From Dolomedes plantarius (lineage: Eukaryota; Arthropoda; Arachnida; Araneae; Dolomedidae): a stretch of DNA of 64,000 bases. Position numbers and translations under genes: made by a program. Below are positions 11,340 through 23,188 of this stretch, piece after piece; within the stretch, counting starts at the first letter, position 1, and the number at the start of each line of letters is the position of its first letter. The DNA is taken from NCBI GenBank assembly GCA_907164885.2, contig OU015490.1, positions 96,273,604 through 96,337,603 of the forward strand, in the 5' to 3' direction. The notes beneath the pieces were generated by a model that made no database searches, had not been told where the DNA came from, and worked only from the letters and a program-made list of their open reading frames with translations.

Positions 11340-12287
11340 TAACCACCACTTATAGTGATCAGTGGTTATAAGAATCAACCGTTTATAAGAATCAATATCG
11401 CGAAAACAAATACAAATGCATTATTTCCATGTTAAAATTTTCGCTTTAAAGAATCAATCCACTGGTTTTAAGAATCAGTTTACACTCTTTTCCTTTCATT
11501 TTTCCAAAAATGCCACTAAACCCTCAAAAGGCACGAAGTTCTTTCTTTCTTTTTTTTAAAAAAGAAAGATTGATAAGATGGGATGGAATATAGTCATAAA
11601 ATTCACCCCTTTCTTTGTTAGATATAACATAATACTTTCCCCTTAAACGCTTTAGACAACCCTGTCCTATTAGCTTGACCCGGGGGCATCTTTACAAATC
11701 CAGGTCCAATTTCACTTTTCTCCACTGACAAAAAAAAATCGGGACTCTTTTTTTCCCTCCTCACACATTCTGGTTGCGGCTTCCTGGAGCCTGAAACACA
11801 TAAATCTTCGGTGACGTGTCCACTATCACTTAGGCAAACTTGACATTAGTAGATTCAGCACGTTATCAAATCGTGAAACGTAAGCTAGGAGGTGAATCTT
11901 TGTCTGAGACTATTAGTATTGAAAGAGGTTTAAACAGCCTCCCGAAAACTTCAGTACATCAAGCTACCATAGAAAATTTTTCTTGCTCCCTTCCTGTAGT
12001 TGAAATGTTAAAACTGTTAAGCAGGTATGTTGTAACAAATATTGGATTTTTTTCTTCTCTTACTATAATCATATGTATCTACTTATAGGTCTAGAAATTA
12101 TTTTATTTTTAAAATTATAAAAAATAATTTTAATAAAAGATAATTAACGTAAATTAAAGAGTATTTTATGATAAATTATCTAATATATGTATATATAGGT
12201 GTCTGTGTGTGCCTGTCCAAAAACCTAAATTTCGGCTATAAGAATCAAAACAGTAATAACAAAAGCAATTCTTATAACCGGAAATCA

Positions 12288-12290
<3 letters not shown>
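11337..12290. mobile_element. Non-autonomous pogo/Tigger-like element
   Basis: The ends are CAGT at 11337 and CACTG at 12290, with TA outside each, as in pogo-type elements. Subterminal copies of TATAAGAATCA recur at about 11370, 11386, 11450 (AAAGAATCA), 11468 and 12239, and inverted at 12269 (TTCTTATAACCG). This suggests repeated transposase binding sites. The interior has one short open stretch (11840-12027) with no domain I can name. The two outer TIRs match only partly (CAGT, GGTTATAAGAAT). Confidence 0.65.

Positions 12291-12355
<65 letters not shown>
12291..12355. repeat. (TA)n microsatellite
   Basis: About 32 TA units bridge two pogo-like sequences. Confidence 0.95.
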
Positions 12356-12359
<4 letters not shown>

Positions 12360-13007
12360 GTACCTCGACATACGTGTTTAAATCGTTCCATGACGGAGCT
12401 CGTATCTCGAATATATTTTCCCCATTGAAATGAATGGAAATACCATAAATTCATTCCTAGCTCCCCCAAAACCCCGCAATTTTTTGTTACATGTTTTTAA
12501 ATAAGAAAAATGTGCTTATAAACGACGAACATTGTATAAAAACGCAATACAATAGAATGTACTGCAGAAAATTTGTTTTATTAAGTTTAATGTACAATAT
12601 TTACCTCGGAGATCAGAATTGAAGATGCTTATGGAAGAGGAGGAGAAAGGCTGAACTGAAAAATTAAATCTTGTTCGTTGATTTTTGACCTTTTCACCCT
12701 ATTTTCCTCACTTTCGCTGCTATTACCCGCTACTCTCTTAGAGTGAACGAGTGAGACACAGAATCTGGGCGATTGTTGCATCGTTCACTATGGCTGTAAT
12801 GTCCATATTCTTCTTTCTGAGAATCCGAAGAACGTTTTCTCAGAATCCGTAGAAGGGGGAGAGCTTGCGATCCTAGGACCAAGGTCATCCCATCCCTTAG
12901 ACCCCATGGGGAGTTCCAGTGTGGGGAAGGGAATTGAATCTATCTTTCTGTGAGAGAGGTTGGGCGTTGTTCGATTTCATAGGTTCGATTTCATATATAT
13001 ATATAAA
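12356..13007. mobile_element. Fragment with Tigger-like left end, rest unassigned
   Basis: The sequence AGTGGTACCTCGACATACG, followed by CGTTCCATGACGGAGCTCGT, is the characteristic left end of a Tigger/pogo MITE group. No matching right end with CCACTG was found before the next (TA) tract at about 12993, so the copy is truncated or replaced. The rest (about 12620-12990) shows no coding motifs. Confidence 0.45.
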
Positions 13008-14422
13008 CACTCATGTCCATAAATAAAGGGTAATTCAGAATCACACAGAAATCGAACTCTAAAGTAAAAATTTCACCTGTAGAATAATCACACACATCTT
13101 CAAGAATAATATGCAAATTACAGGAAGCCACCAGATGACTCCGATAGTACGTCACAGTGACGACAATGTAAGAGAGGGGTATATAAGGAATGGTGGCAAA
13201 GAAGTAAAATTACTCACAAGCGTTCTGTAAGCCGCTGAGTGTCATAACCGAATAGTTATGGCACAGAGGACGCATGTGGAGGATTTTTTACGTGGTAGAA
13301 TAATCGGCGGCCTGGAATGTGGGTGTACTCAGATGGAAGTATTCGAGGAACTTGGAATTACCTAAAGTGTCATCTCTAGGCTTTGGCAACGATTGCAAGA
13401 TGGTGGAAATGTCAGTAGATGTTACAGTACAGGTCACCCCCTAGTTACAACGCCAAATGAAGACCGGAATTTGGCAGCAACTGCCAAAAGAAGCAGACGG
13501 AGCACAGCATCCGACCTTTCTCGTCAACTATCTCCACGGGTACCACAGTTTCAAGGCAAACCGTGTACAAACGTTTGGGAAATATTGGTCTATATGCTCG
13601 CAGGCCTGTCAGATGTGTTCCGCTCACGGCAATTCACTGTCGGCAGCGATTAGCCTGGAGTAGAGAACATTCAATGGGGACATCGTCACAGTGGGCTTGT
13701 GTGATGTTTTCCGACGAGTCCAGGTTTAGCTTGCAGTCATAGTCAGTTCGGAATCTCATATGGAGAACGTCAGGTATCCGTTAACACCAATACAGCATCA
13801 TTGAACGACACCGTTACGGTGGTGCAGGATTTCTCGTTTGGGGTGGAATGATACTGCGTTCCAGAATAGATCTGTATGTTCAAATCGGAACCACTAAAGT
13901 CCACATTTATCGGGATATCATTATGGAACAACATGTACGTTTGTTTAGGGGTGCCATGGGTGCAGAATTTGCGTTTATGGATGAGAAAGCCCGTCCTCAC
14001 CGAGCAAACATCGTAAACGAATGCCTTCAGTCTGAGGATATTACCCGTATGGAATGACCAGCATTCTCACCCGACTTGCTTCCGGTAGAGCATGTGTGGG
14101 ACATGCTTGGCCGATGACCACCACCGAGTTGGTACCGGGACTTGGGAGAACATTGGTTACTGAGTGGAGTAATCTTCTCCCAGATCAGCTCGATAATTTC
14201 ATACTCAACATGCCTAAGCGTTGAACGTACTGTATTTCATCGCATGGGAGAAATACAATGTATTAACCATTATACCAACCATGTAATATTAAGATTTTGT
14301 AAAGGAGATATTTTTTACAATTGCTCTAGGGAGCAAAAATCGTAATTTTTATGAATGGTATCATACATACACCATATTTTTTTTCTTTATCTTTTGTTTA
14401 TTAAATGGGCTTTATGAATAAG

Positions 14423-14424
<2 letters not shown>
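13008..14424 (+). mobile_element. Degenerate Tc1-like transposon
   Basis: The left end CACTCATGTCCATAAATAAA and the inverted right end GACTTATTCATAAAGCCC are recognisably related but diverged; (TA)n lies outside both. The element is about 1.4 kb, the normal size. Its single plus-strand transposase gene is heavily broken, making this one of the oldest Tc1 copies in the window. Confidence 0.75.
13260..14225 (+). pseudogene. Tc1-like transposase, multiple stops and frameshifts
   Basis: The Met at about 13260 begins 'MAQRTHVEDFLRGRIIGGLE' with a helix-turn-helix, then TAA at about 13362 (ATT ACC TAA). Later pieces in changing frames keep the family landmarks: MFSDESRFSLQ (first D), GGAGFLVWGGM, FMDEKARPHRANIV (second D) and SPDLLPVEHVWDMLGR (E). 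Stops include TGA in place of the Trp of the 'MEWPA' motif near 14056. It could not make a working enzyme. Confidence 0.75.

Positions 14425-14468
<44 letters not shown>
14425..14468. repeat. (TA)n-(TG)n microsatellite
   Basis: About 16 TA units pass into five TG units at the right end of the degenerate Tc1 element. Confidence 0.9.
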
Positions 14469-14469
<1 letters not shown>

Positions 14470-16216
14470 AAAATATTATTATTAACCTTTAATCTCCCTT
14501 TCTGAACTTTCTTTCTCATCTGGTAACCTTTCCGCCACCTTGGCGAGATGCTTGACCTTTTCATGTACTAACTCTCTCCGCCAATTCTGGCAACTTCTCT
14601 TTGACCTAATTCTAGATTCGCGCGCTACTCAGATGCGTTGCTGGTCTCAAGTGATTAAGAAGTGTCGCTGTTTTTCGTCAATAATCGTCAGTTATTAGTT
14701 ATGATTTGGAATATTTTTGTCTCGGTCTCGATGTGCAGTATTTTCAGGAGATGACCATTCGGGACATTTCATATATATATATCATAAGACACAATTGTAA
14801 AACAATTAATTACTTTTCTAGCCTTTTGAAAAATTTTCCGGTCAAATTATCCCTTTAAAAAACATCTTAATAATGAAGATTTATCATCCAAAAACATAAA
14901 ATTAAAAACATAATTCTTGGATGAGATAAATGAATATTTTTTGTTTATAAAACGAAAATTCAGATTGAAATTGTAAATTAAATGCCAGCAGATATTTTTT
15001 CCCCACTATGACAGGCACTTTGTCTTGAGGACAAAATACCAACAACTTAACAATGTAAATATATGTTGTGAGAAAATTTGATGAAAATGTGTTGTATGAA
15101 CGATATTTTAATTTTAAGATTTTGAAAATATTTGAAGAGCAGTTTAAAAGGGAAATTTCTAATACCCATGTTTACTAAAACATTTCGAAAACAGAAATAG
15201 AAAAAAAATTCCTCACATTTACCGTGAGGTATCAATTTTCGAAAGTTTATTGTTAAGGAAAAGCAATTAATATTTTCAATAATCTCTTTATTTACCTCTA
15301 TCAATTACCATTATTCTGCATTTTTTTACCTCTTTTCTATTTTGAGCAAATTTTAAACTTGAAATAATGAAATTTCTAACCCAAGCTAGATATTTTAGAT
15401 TTTTCCGCCGTCCATGATTAGAGACAAAGGAAAAGGAATAAATTAAAAGCCTGAATATAAAGAAATTCAATAGCAATTGTAAAACCTAAAGTTTATTTTA
15501 CAAAGGTTAGCTCACTACTGAAGTTTGCATAAAAGTCTCTATTGGATTATCAAATATTTGTACTTCTTGAGGAATGACAAAAATTTCACTGTAGGAACCA
15601 ACAATTGCGAGAACGAGTAACTGCGTAAGTGTTTAAAATTCTCTCTCTAAGACACATATGTTAGATCGAGCTTCACTTAATCTTATACACAGAGAATATT
15701 TTGCAAGTCTGAAGAATAGACTGGAATATCTGATCACTGTTGTGCAAACTTTATTTTCATATAATTGCGTTCTATTTTATATGAAAGATAATGTAATATT
15801 TCATGAAATAATTTATGGGAACAATAAGTTTGCCATGAACTTCATTTCCTTATTTTGAAAAATAGCATTTTTTTATTATTAATTACATTAAAGTAAAAGA
15901 TTTTTTTAGAAGTAACCCATATTTGATAAAAAGAACAGGGCAAGGGCCCGATTCTCGTTCTGTAAAGTTATCGTTATTCTCATTCTTCAAAGGGAATTTC
16001 TAACTCCCTTTACTTAATGAGAATAATTAATATACTTTTCTATTAAAATAAAGACACGTAGAATTCAATAAAAGAATTTTTTGGCAGAATAATGCCGGTT
16101 TTTCAATTAAAAAAATGATAGCATTTTTCCAAATGCCCCAACCGCATACCAGTTCATTTAAAAAACTTTCAGTTTTGCAATATAGGTTTATCATATGTAC
16201 ATATATACGTATATAC
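14469..16216. other. AT-rich DNA, no gene seen
   Basis: No known domain is visible. The part 14480-14770 is less AT-rich and may be an unidentified repeat ending at a short (TA) run (about 14772). Short frames at 15047-15476 and 15658-15858 have no motif support. Confidence 0.45.
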
Positions 16217-16320
16217 ATACAGGGTGTCCCAGTTAAACGTTTAAGAACTTCTACGAGGGGTAGAGTGCCTCCTGACGACTCGAAATCATACAGCAATGTA
16301 GGATCGGAAATGCTTTCCTG
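16217..16320 (+). repeat. Dispersed repeat end, copy A (ACAGGGTGTCCC...)
   Basis: This ~105-bp block begins ACAGGGTGTCCCAGTTAAAC and continues through CTTCTACGAGGGGTAG and CGACTCGAAATCATA to CGGAAATGCTTTCCTGAAG. The same block, roughly 85% identical by eye, lies inverted at 52601-52706. Termini of this type are common on arthropod DNA transposons, but I cannot name the family. Confidence 0.7.
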
Positions 16321-17669
16321 AAGTGTTAAATGGCGTTGCGGGAAAGTTCCGAGCGTTCGTGCAGGGAATCGTCATTTCGCACAAAGCCTCAGAGTTAGTA
16401 GGATAGCTAATTGTACGAACGCACAGTTAGCCGACATGCATTTGGTGTACGGGGCTGCAGATTGTAGTGGGGCAGCCCCCGTAACTACCTAGACGTCAGA
16501 TTTGGCCAGTGGATCGGCCGTGGTGGTTTCGTGCGTTGAGCTGCTCAGTCACCAAACCTATCATGTCTTGATTTCTCTTTATGGGGACATATGACAACAC
16601 GGGTTTATGACACCCCCGTTGACAATGCTGAGGGGCTAGTAGCAAGAATCGCAGTAGCGGCCGGAGGAATTCGAGCATACATTGACCATTGTATTAAAAT
16701 CGAATGTACTCCTTAACGAAGTGCGGGTTTTCAGCTAGTTGTTATATAATCACTTTAAAGTTAAAGGGGAAAAATGATAAAATTTTCATCACACATGAAA
16801 AAAAATAACTATTTTACTAAAATGCGTTGCTTGAGAAAATTAAACATATTTGTAAATGGATCCTCCTTGATTGTAGCTTGCTAATCTACCTTGAATAAAT
16901 ATTTCGTGTCTACAAAACTTTTTAGTGCATCAAAAATGAATTATAACGATAAAAGTTTAAAGAAATACGCTAAATATACTTGTCCTTTAAACGCTATCTT
17001 AAAATTATGATGATACATACGAGGTAAATCAGAAACCCCTATTGTCGGAAGATAATGGCTTTTACGATTAAGCAAAGGAAAGCTTTTACAAAACCCACTA
17101 TATTTAAAATGAAAAATGACGTTGGGACCATTGTTATTAAATTCGTAAAAAAAGGATTACATTCAATTATTCGAATTATTATTTTTATTCCTGGAGTTCT
17201 CGAGCTCAAAATTAAGCATTACCTAAACTTTACCTTAATTTTAAAATTTAAAAATTTTATTTAATTGATATTCCATTTGGTAATGACTAATTAGTAAAAT
17301 CCTTCTTGCAGGCATATAAACGATATATCTAATTTATATCTAATTACTTATAAATTTTTTTCTTATTTTTAACCACTAACCTGAGCGGAACAATTGGAAT
17401 TTAAATGATTTTCTCATTACGTAAGGGGATTAAGAAGGTATTTTCATTAAACATTATTAGAAAATTATTAAAAATCATAAACTTAGAATTTTAAACGAAA
17501 CAATTCAAATTTTCCCGTAATATAAAAATAAAAAGATTGTTAACCCCAATGTTCAAAGCAAAAATGTTGTTTAAATATCCATGTGTCTGAACAAGTGAAA
17601 TTAAAAATATTGTATATTAAATGTACTTATTTTGTGAATTACATTATTCATCACGCACTTCTCAATATA
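16321..17669. other. Unassigned DNA, no gene seen
   Basis: 16330-16690 is relatively GC-rich and may be the body of the repeat starting at 16217. It carries no domain-bearing frame. 16700-17669 is AT-rich with only short random frames. Confidence 0.4.
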
Positions 17670-19074
17670 CACTGCTGGCCACTGTAAATGCAACACCCTG
17701 AAGGAAACATGCAAATAACATGAAATTTACAACATGCATTAGCGGAGGTGAGATATGCAAATGATTAGAATTTCAGCAGAGACGCACATCACGCGCGCCT
17801 GTGGCGCCACTTCAAATCGGTATTTAAGGCTTGGAGATTTAGACGATTTCAAGTTCGGCAATTGTGTTTTTCTTGTGGTTTTTTCAAGAAACGATCAATT
17901 ATGCCTCGTCGAAAACAGTGATCATCTTTTGATCAAGTATCCGAGTTCGAAAGAGGAAGGATAGTGGCCTACCGAGATTGTGGATTATCTTTCAGGGAAA
18001 TCGATACTCGTGTTGGACGAAACCAAACAACTGTAATGCGGATATGTGATCGTTGGATGCAGGAGGGTACGACGGACCGGCGTGTTCGATCGCATCCACC
18101 TCAGCGCACCACTTCACGTGATGACAGGCAAATTGTGCGCATGGCAGTGACGGATCGCTCAGTCACATCACGAACCATAGCACAGCACATGCAATCTGTA
18201 ACGCATCATCCAGAGTCTGCGCGTACCATTCGACGCCGTTTACAGCAGAGTGGTCTGTCCGCAAGACGTCCATTGCTTTGTCTACCCTTGACGCAGAACC
18301 ACAGACGTCTACGCCTCCAATGGTGCGATGACAGAAGGATGTGGACAGCAGAATGGAATGAAATTGTCTTTACTGACGAGTCACGCTTCTGTCTGCAACA
18401 CCCGATGGTCGCATTCGAGTCTGGAGACACCGTGAAGAGAGGATGCTGAACAGCTGCATTATGCACCGTCACACTGGTCCTGCACCGGGTATTATGGTAT
18501 GGGGCGGTATTGGATATCACTCTCGCACACCTCTAGTACGCATTGCCAGTACTTTAAACAGCCAGCGCTACATCTCCGAGGTGTTGGAGCCAGTTGTCCT
18601 TTACCTTCAGGGCTTGCCCACAGCCATATTTCAACAGGATAATGCGCGACCACACGTGGCACGCATTGTCCAACGGTTCTTCGTCAATCGCCAGATTGAA
18701 TTGCTTCCCTGGCCGCCTAGTACTCCGGATCTTTCGCCGATAGAAAATATGTGTTCCATGGTTGCTCTACGATTGACCCAGATTCCATGCCCAGCCGCCA
18801 CAGCAGATCAACTTTGGCAACGTGTGGAAGCTGCTTGGTCTACTGTACCCCAAGACCTCATCCAAAGTCTCTTTCAATCAATGCCGATGTTTGTGGCAGC
18901 GGTGATCTCCAACAATGGCGGCTACACTGGCTACTAATTTTGGCAGGAACCACACTTTACAGAAGTCTATAAATTTAATTATTTGATACTTGGTCAACAT
19001 GTTATCTACAAAATAAATTTTGTTGTGATATCTCTTATCTTTCTTGGTGTTGCAATTTGAGTGGCCAGCAGTGT
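17670..19074 (+). mobile_element. Tc1-like transposon (CACTGCTGGCC ends)
   Basis: The TIRs share CACTGCTGGCCACT and then TTGCAACACC or ATGCAACACC; TA flanks both ends. The length is 1,405 bp. It carries one transposase gene with a single premature stop and one frameshift. Only TATATA separates its right end from the next Tc1 element at 19081, so two unrelated families sit back to back in the same orientation. Confidence 0.9.
17901..18937 (+). pseudogene. Tc1-like transposase, one stop and one frameshift
   Basis: The start is at 17901 (M-P-R-R-K-Q), followed at once by TGA (17919-17921), probably a CGA Arg codon changed by C to T. The frame then runs through a helix-turn-helix (FREIDTRVGRNQTTVMRICD) and first catalytic D (FTDESRFCL). 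A base loss near 18403 moves the remaining gene one frame over at about 18443. The second D (QQDNARPH) and E (TPDLSPIEN) are present with the standard 34-residue spacing. The gene ends at 18937 with 'GGYTGY', the usual Tc1-type C-terminus. Confidence 0.85.
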
Positions 19075-19080
19075 ATATAC

Positions 19081-20629
19081 ACTGCTCAAAACAATTAGGG
19101 GATCACATGGCTTTAACGAAATTACGCAAATACTTGCACCGGTAAGTAACATAAAACAAATCATCCATAATTTAAAGCCTAGCAGGAAACAGTAGAAGAA
19201 AACTTCATATGCAAATCAAAGTTCATGACGTCAAAAACGAGAAAAAGAAAATAAGGGCGGAAATCGGGAGTTGCAGAAACGTCTGTTTCACTGCCTTAAC
19301 TGTGAAATTCGATTGCTCAGTTATTCTTTTTAAAAAAAGGTGACTTGAAAATGCCTCAACGACGTGATTTACCGGAATCCATGGCATGACATATTATAGG
19401 CAGACTTGAATCCGGGCAAACACAACGTAGTGTCGCGGACGCTGTTGGAGTCGCCAGAAGTATCGTTACAAGTCTGTGGAATCGATTCCAAGAAACAGGG
19501 AATGTTAGACGTCGACCAGGACAAGGTCGACCACGCGCCACTACAACAACTGATGACCGGTATATAATGTTAACAGCTCGTCGAAATAGAACAGACAATG
19601 CTACTCAGCTGAAAAGAAAGTTGCTCTGGGCAACAGGACGAAGGGTGTCCAGCCAAACAGTACGTAACAGGCTTCATCAGGGAGTTCTCTATGCAAGTAG
19701 GCCAATGGTCTGCATTCCGTCGACCTCGTGCCACCGTGCGGCACGAAGAAGATGGGCTGCTGAACATCGAGATTGGGAGCAACATGATTGGAGCCAAGTG
19801 CTGTTTACAGACGAGTCCCGATTCAGTCTGGAGTGTGACACCCGACGTGTTTTTGTATGGGGGGAAAGGGGCACTCGAAATAACCCCACATTCGTTCGTG
19901 AAAGGTGAAAATACAGACGAGCTGGTTTTATGGTATGGGGTGGAATCAGCATAGGTGGACGTACGGACCTGCATATCATTCGGAATGGTACTTTGACGGC
20001 TCGAAGGTATGCAGACGAGATACTGAGACCTCATGTCATACCTTACGCTGCAGCCATTCGAGATTCCTTTGTTTTCCAGCATGATAATGCCAGACCGCAT
20101 TGAGCTCGTCTTGTGAAGAAAATACTTGAAGCTGAAACAATACAGCGTATGGAATGGCCAGCGTGCTCTCCTGACCTGAATCCAATCGAGCATGTTTGGT
20201 ACATGTTCGGACGACGCATTGCTGCGAGACTAAGGCCGCCTTTTACTCTTCGAGACTTGGAGATTGCACTTCTTGAGGAATGGAACAGTATTCCCCAAAG
20301 TCTTATCGATAACATCATCGCATCCATGGAAAAGAGGTGCGCAGCAATCTTAGCTGTTCCAGGAGACCACATGCCATATTAAAAATCCTGCATCATTTCT
20401 AAACAATACTTTTTTTTATCGTTTGCATGTAACCAAATTGTTGCCCTAAATATTGTTTTCATATTTTTTCCATATTTTCAAAGAATTAATGTTTAATTAC
20501 AAATTTTTTACGTCTGTTTTTCGGTATTGCCCATTGATAAGCATGTACTATCCATTTTATGCCAATACGTGGCTGTCTCGCATGGTTTTCTTAACTTCTT
20601 TGCTTGCTACCCTAATTTTTTGAGCAGTG
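19081..20629 (+). mobile_element. Tc1-like transposon (CACTGCTCAAAA ends)
   Basis: The TIRs CACTGCTCAAAACAATTAGG (left) and CACTGCTCAAAAAATTAGGG (right, inverted) abut TA at both ends. At 1,549 bp it is slightly longer than the others. The transposase is in one frame from 19351 to 20382 but has three stops. Confidence 0.9.
19351..20382 (+). pseudogene. Tc1-like transposase, three TGA stops, no frameshift
   Basis: The frame starts M-P-Q-R-R-D-L-P-E-S. A helix-turn-helix (QTQRSVADAVGVARSIVTSL) and GQGRPR linker precede the DDE domain: D in TDESRFSLE, D in QHDNARPH and E in SPDLNPIEH, with 34 residues between the last two. The frame is interrupted only by TGA, near 19387, at 19906-19908 and at 20101-20103. 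Each is explainable by one transition; the last two look like CGA to TGA. No indel has shifted the frame, so decay is by point mutation alone. Confidence 0.85.
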
Positions 20630-20654
20630 TATATATATATATATATATATATAT
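20630..20654. repeat. (TA)n microsatellite
   Basis: About 12 TA units at the right end of the Tc1 element. Confidence 0.9.
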
Positions 20655-22008
20655 CACCTGTCAAAATTTGCAAATACTATAGCCATATGCATGACGCAGA
20701 CTAGCAACTAACACTAAGAACAAAAACACAGGTGAATTAACACCCAAAAGATAAAAACATATGCGAATCAACACTCAAAAGGCAAAATGTTACGCAATTA
20801 GACTGTAAAAATAAAAAAAAAAATCGATCATCTGTCTTCGTTTGCCTCTTCAACCATGGGTAAAGCATTGAAAACTGATCAAACACAATTAAACTCAAGT
20901 GGTTACGCCATGGTGCCATATACAAAGAAACGTTTATAATTAAAATTGACAGATACATTAAACAAAAAACTGAAAGATTCTTAAGACACGATGGTCGTAG
21001 GTAGGTGCTACAAAATAACTGCTCAAAAAAGCAACATATATAAAACAATTTATGAGCACCACACCACGGGACTACCTGTAGACCTGAAAATAATCGAAAA
21101 AAACAGTCATACCAGAATAGTCAGACCAGAATAGAAATAAAATAAAAGGCATCGCATCCAGGCTCCAGAGCTCCTGCAAAATACCAGACGACTTAAAACG
21201 ATGAACACTTACGTCTTTCCCTTACATGCATAAGCCAGTTGATATACCATCGTTCCACCACATACGTCAGCAGTCATCATATATATATATATATATATAT
21301 ATATTTGTATAAAAGATACGACGATCAATGTATATAATTGATGTAAAAAATAAATATTTATTAAAAAAATCGTTATGGATATTTTTATAGAGATAATAAT
21401 GTAGAAGAAAATATTCGAATTAAATGCAATAGGACATACTGAAGAATATAGTACAGTTAAAGTAGTACAGTTTAATGAACATAAAATCTTTTATTGTATT
21501 TTAATATTCTTTTGGATAATTTCCAATCGTCTGTCGCATTAGCAAGAAAAAAAAGTATTTTTTTTGTCTATTTAGTTATGCACGTGACGATAAATTTATT
21601 TAAAGTACCAGAAAAAGAAATCACGGTATCTGCATTTAATAAATTAAATTCTAAAAATTAATGTTTAAAAATTCACCAAAAATCAGAAAATAGAGGTAAG
21701 GATTCGAAATGATTTCATTTTAAAGGAATTTTCAAGATCTTTCTCGTGATATAAATTTCATAACCCTCAAATTATTATTTTGGATGCAAACTTAAAAAAA
21801 GTCACTAAAACTGCTTAAAAATTTAATTTAAAAAATCTAAGTTGAATTTCTCAAAAATCTTTCATAGTGCACCTCTACACTATAAGAAGAATCTCAGAAT
21901 CTATGCAAAATTTCAACCCTTTAGGTCAATCGGTTAGGTGTGTGCGTTGTATGTCATTGAGTCAGTCAGTAGCGGAATTGTTTTATATACATATACATAT
22001 ACATATAC
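20655..22008. other. Unassigned DNA between (TA)n tracts, A-rich plus strand
   Basis: 20655-21278 is conspicuously A-rich on the plus strand and free of recognisable coding. A (TA)n tract lies at about 21279-21304. 21305-21980 is plain AT-rich DNA, and 21985-22010 is a (TACATA)n run leading into the Tc1 remnant. Confidence 0.45.
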
Positions 22009-22626
22009 ATATATACCAATAAGTATTTGGACACCTGTGATAGAAAGGAGAAACAAAATTTATTCATATTCAATAGTTGGTAGAGTCTCCACGAGAGGCA
22101 ATTAAAGCCTCAAACCTTGGGGGCATGCTTTCCACAAGTGGTTGTATGACGGCAAGTGGTATATTCTTCCACTCGGCTTGGAGAAGACATATATGTTCCT
22201 TAACTGAATTTGGACGGTTGTTGCACCCCTTAATTCGGCGATCTAACTAGTCCCAGAGGTTCTCGATAGAGTTCAGATCTGGTCTCTGTACAGGCCAGTG
22301 CATTCGGTTAAACCCATTGTCACCATACCAATCCATGGGCAACCTCGAAACATGACAGCTGGCGTTGTCGTCCTGGAAGTATCATGTGTTCATCCCGTAA
22401 AATTGCCACAACGTAGGAAGGACACAGTCATCCAAAATAGTTCAGTAATCGTCGACGTTGAGCATACCCTGATTTCGGACCAAGGATCCTAGTACATACG
22501 AGGAGAAACACATTCAGACCATAGTTCCACCTCCGCCGAACGTTACTGTGGGCGCAATGCATTCAGTAAGGAGGAGTTCTTCAGGCAGACTCCAGACCCA
22601 GACCTGTCCATCTGAAAGGTAGAAGG
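22009..22626 (-). pseudogene. Tc1-like transposase remnant, C-terminal part (split by Copia)
   Basis: The outer end reads CCAATAAGTATTTGGACACC, a common Tc1-type terminus. Read on the minus strand, fragments show the conserved C-terminal landmarks in changing frames: a GGGG-MVW-like core, a degraded DNA-SCH motif, and SIENLWD-like sequence followed by 'MPPRFEALIAS'. The matching 5' part resumes at 28109, on the other side of the Copia insertion. Many stops make it old. Confidence 0.65.
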
Positions 22627-22631
22627 TTAAC
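22627..22631. repeat. Copia target site duplication, left copy (TTAAC)
   Basis: TTAAC precedes the left LTR and is repeated after the right LTR at 28104-28108. Five base pairs is the standard Copia duplication length. Confidence 0.9.
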
Positions 22632-23032
22632 TGTTGAATAATCTTTCAAATAAAGCTGCCTCAGTGAAACATAGCAGAGTCTTGATAAGGAAAAAAATAC
22701 GACTCGAAGAATCAAAAATAAAAGAAGTTTAATTACATTTTATAGTAACTAACATAGCGTTGGGTAACTTACCCAAACAGCTAAAAAAAGTCAAGGCAAT
22801 AACAAATGCTCCAAGCTCAAAAGCTCCCAGTTACAAGTATGTACTCCCCTTTTATACCCGAGTACTTACATACAATTTTACATATCGATTGAAGGAGCTA
22901 GTATCGATACAAAAATAAATAAAAACAGAAAAAACGGAGTTGTGACCTCACTCCTTCAGAGTGGCGTCATACATACAGCATGAAGCAACATTACTGTGAA
23001 AATGGGAAGTGCAAAGAACCGGGTTACTAACA
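22632..23032 (-). repeat. Copia 3' LTR
   Basis: 401 bp. On the element's strand it begins TGTTAGTAACCCGG and ends GATTATTCAACA. It differs from the 5' LTR at two sites: one A/G and one T/G. Confidence 0.95.
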
Positions 23033-23047
23033 TTGGCCCCCCTCTTT
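23033..23047 (-). promoter_or_regulatory. Copia polypurine tract
   Basis: Immediately upstream of the 3' LTR the element's strand reads AAAGAGGGGGGCCAA, a purine run suited to priming plus-strand DNA synthesis. Confidence 0.75.
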
Positions 23048-23188
23048 ACACTTTCAAAAAGAGTATATATATATACATTACATAATACAAATATACATTA
23101 CATAATATAGGAAAATATCAGTTCACAAGCATTGAAAAAAAAATTAGAACAACTTCAAATGTCTCACTTTAAGTTAAAGTCCATCATT

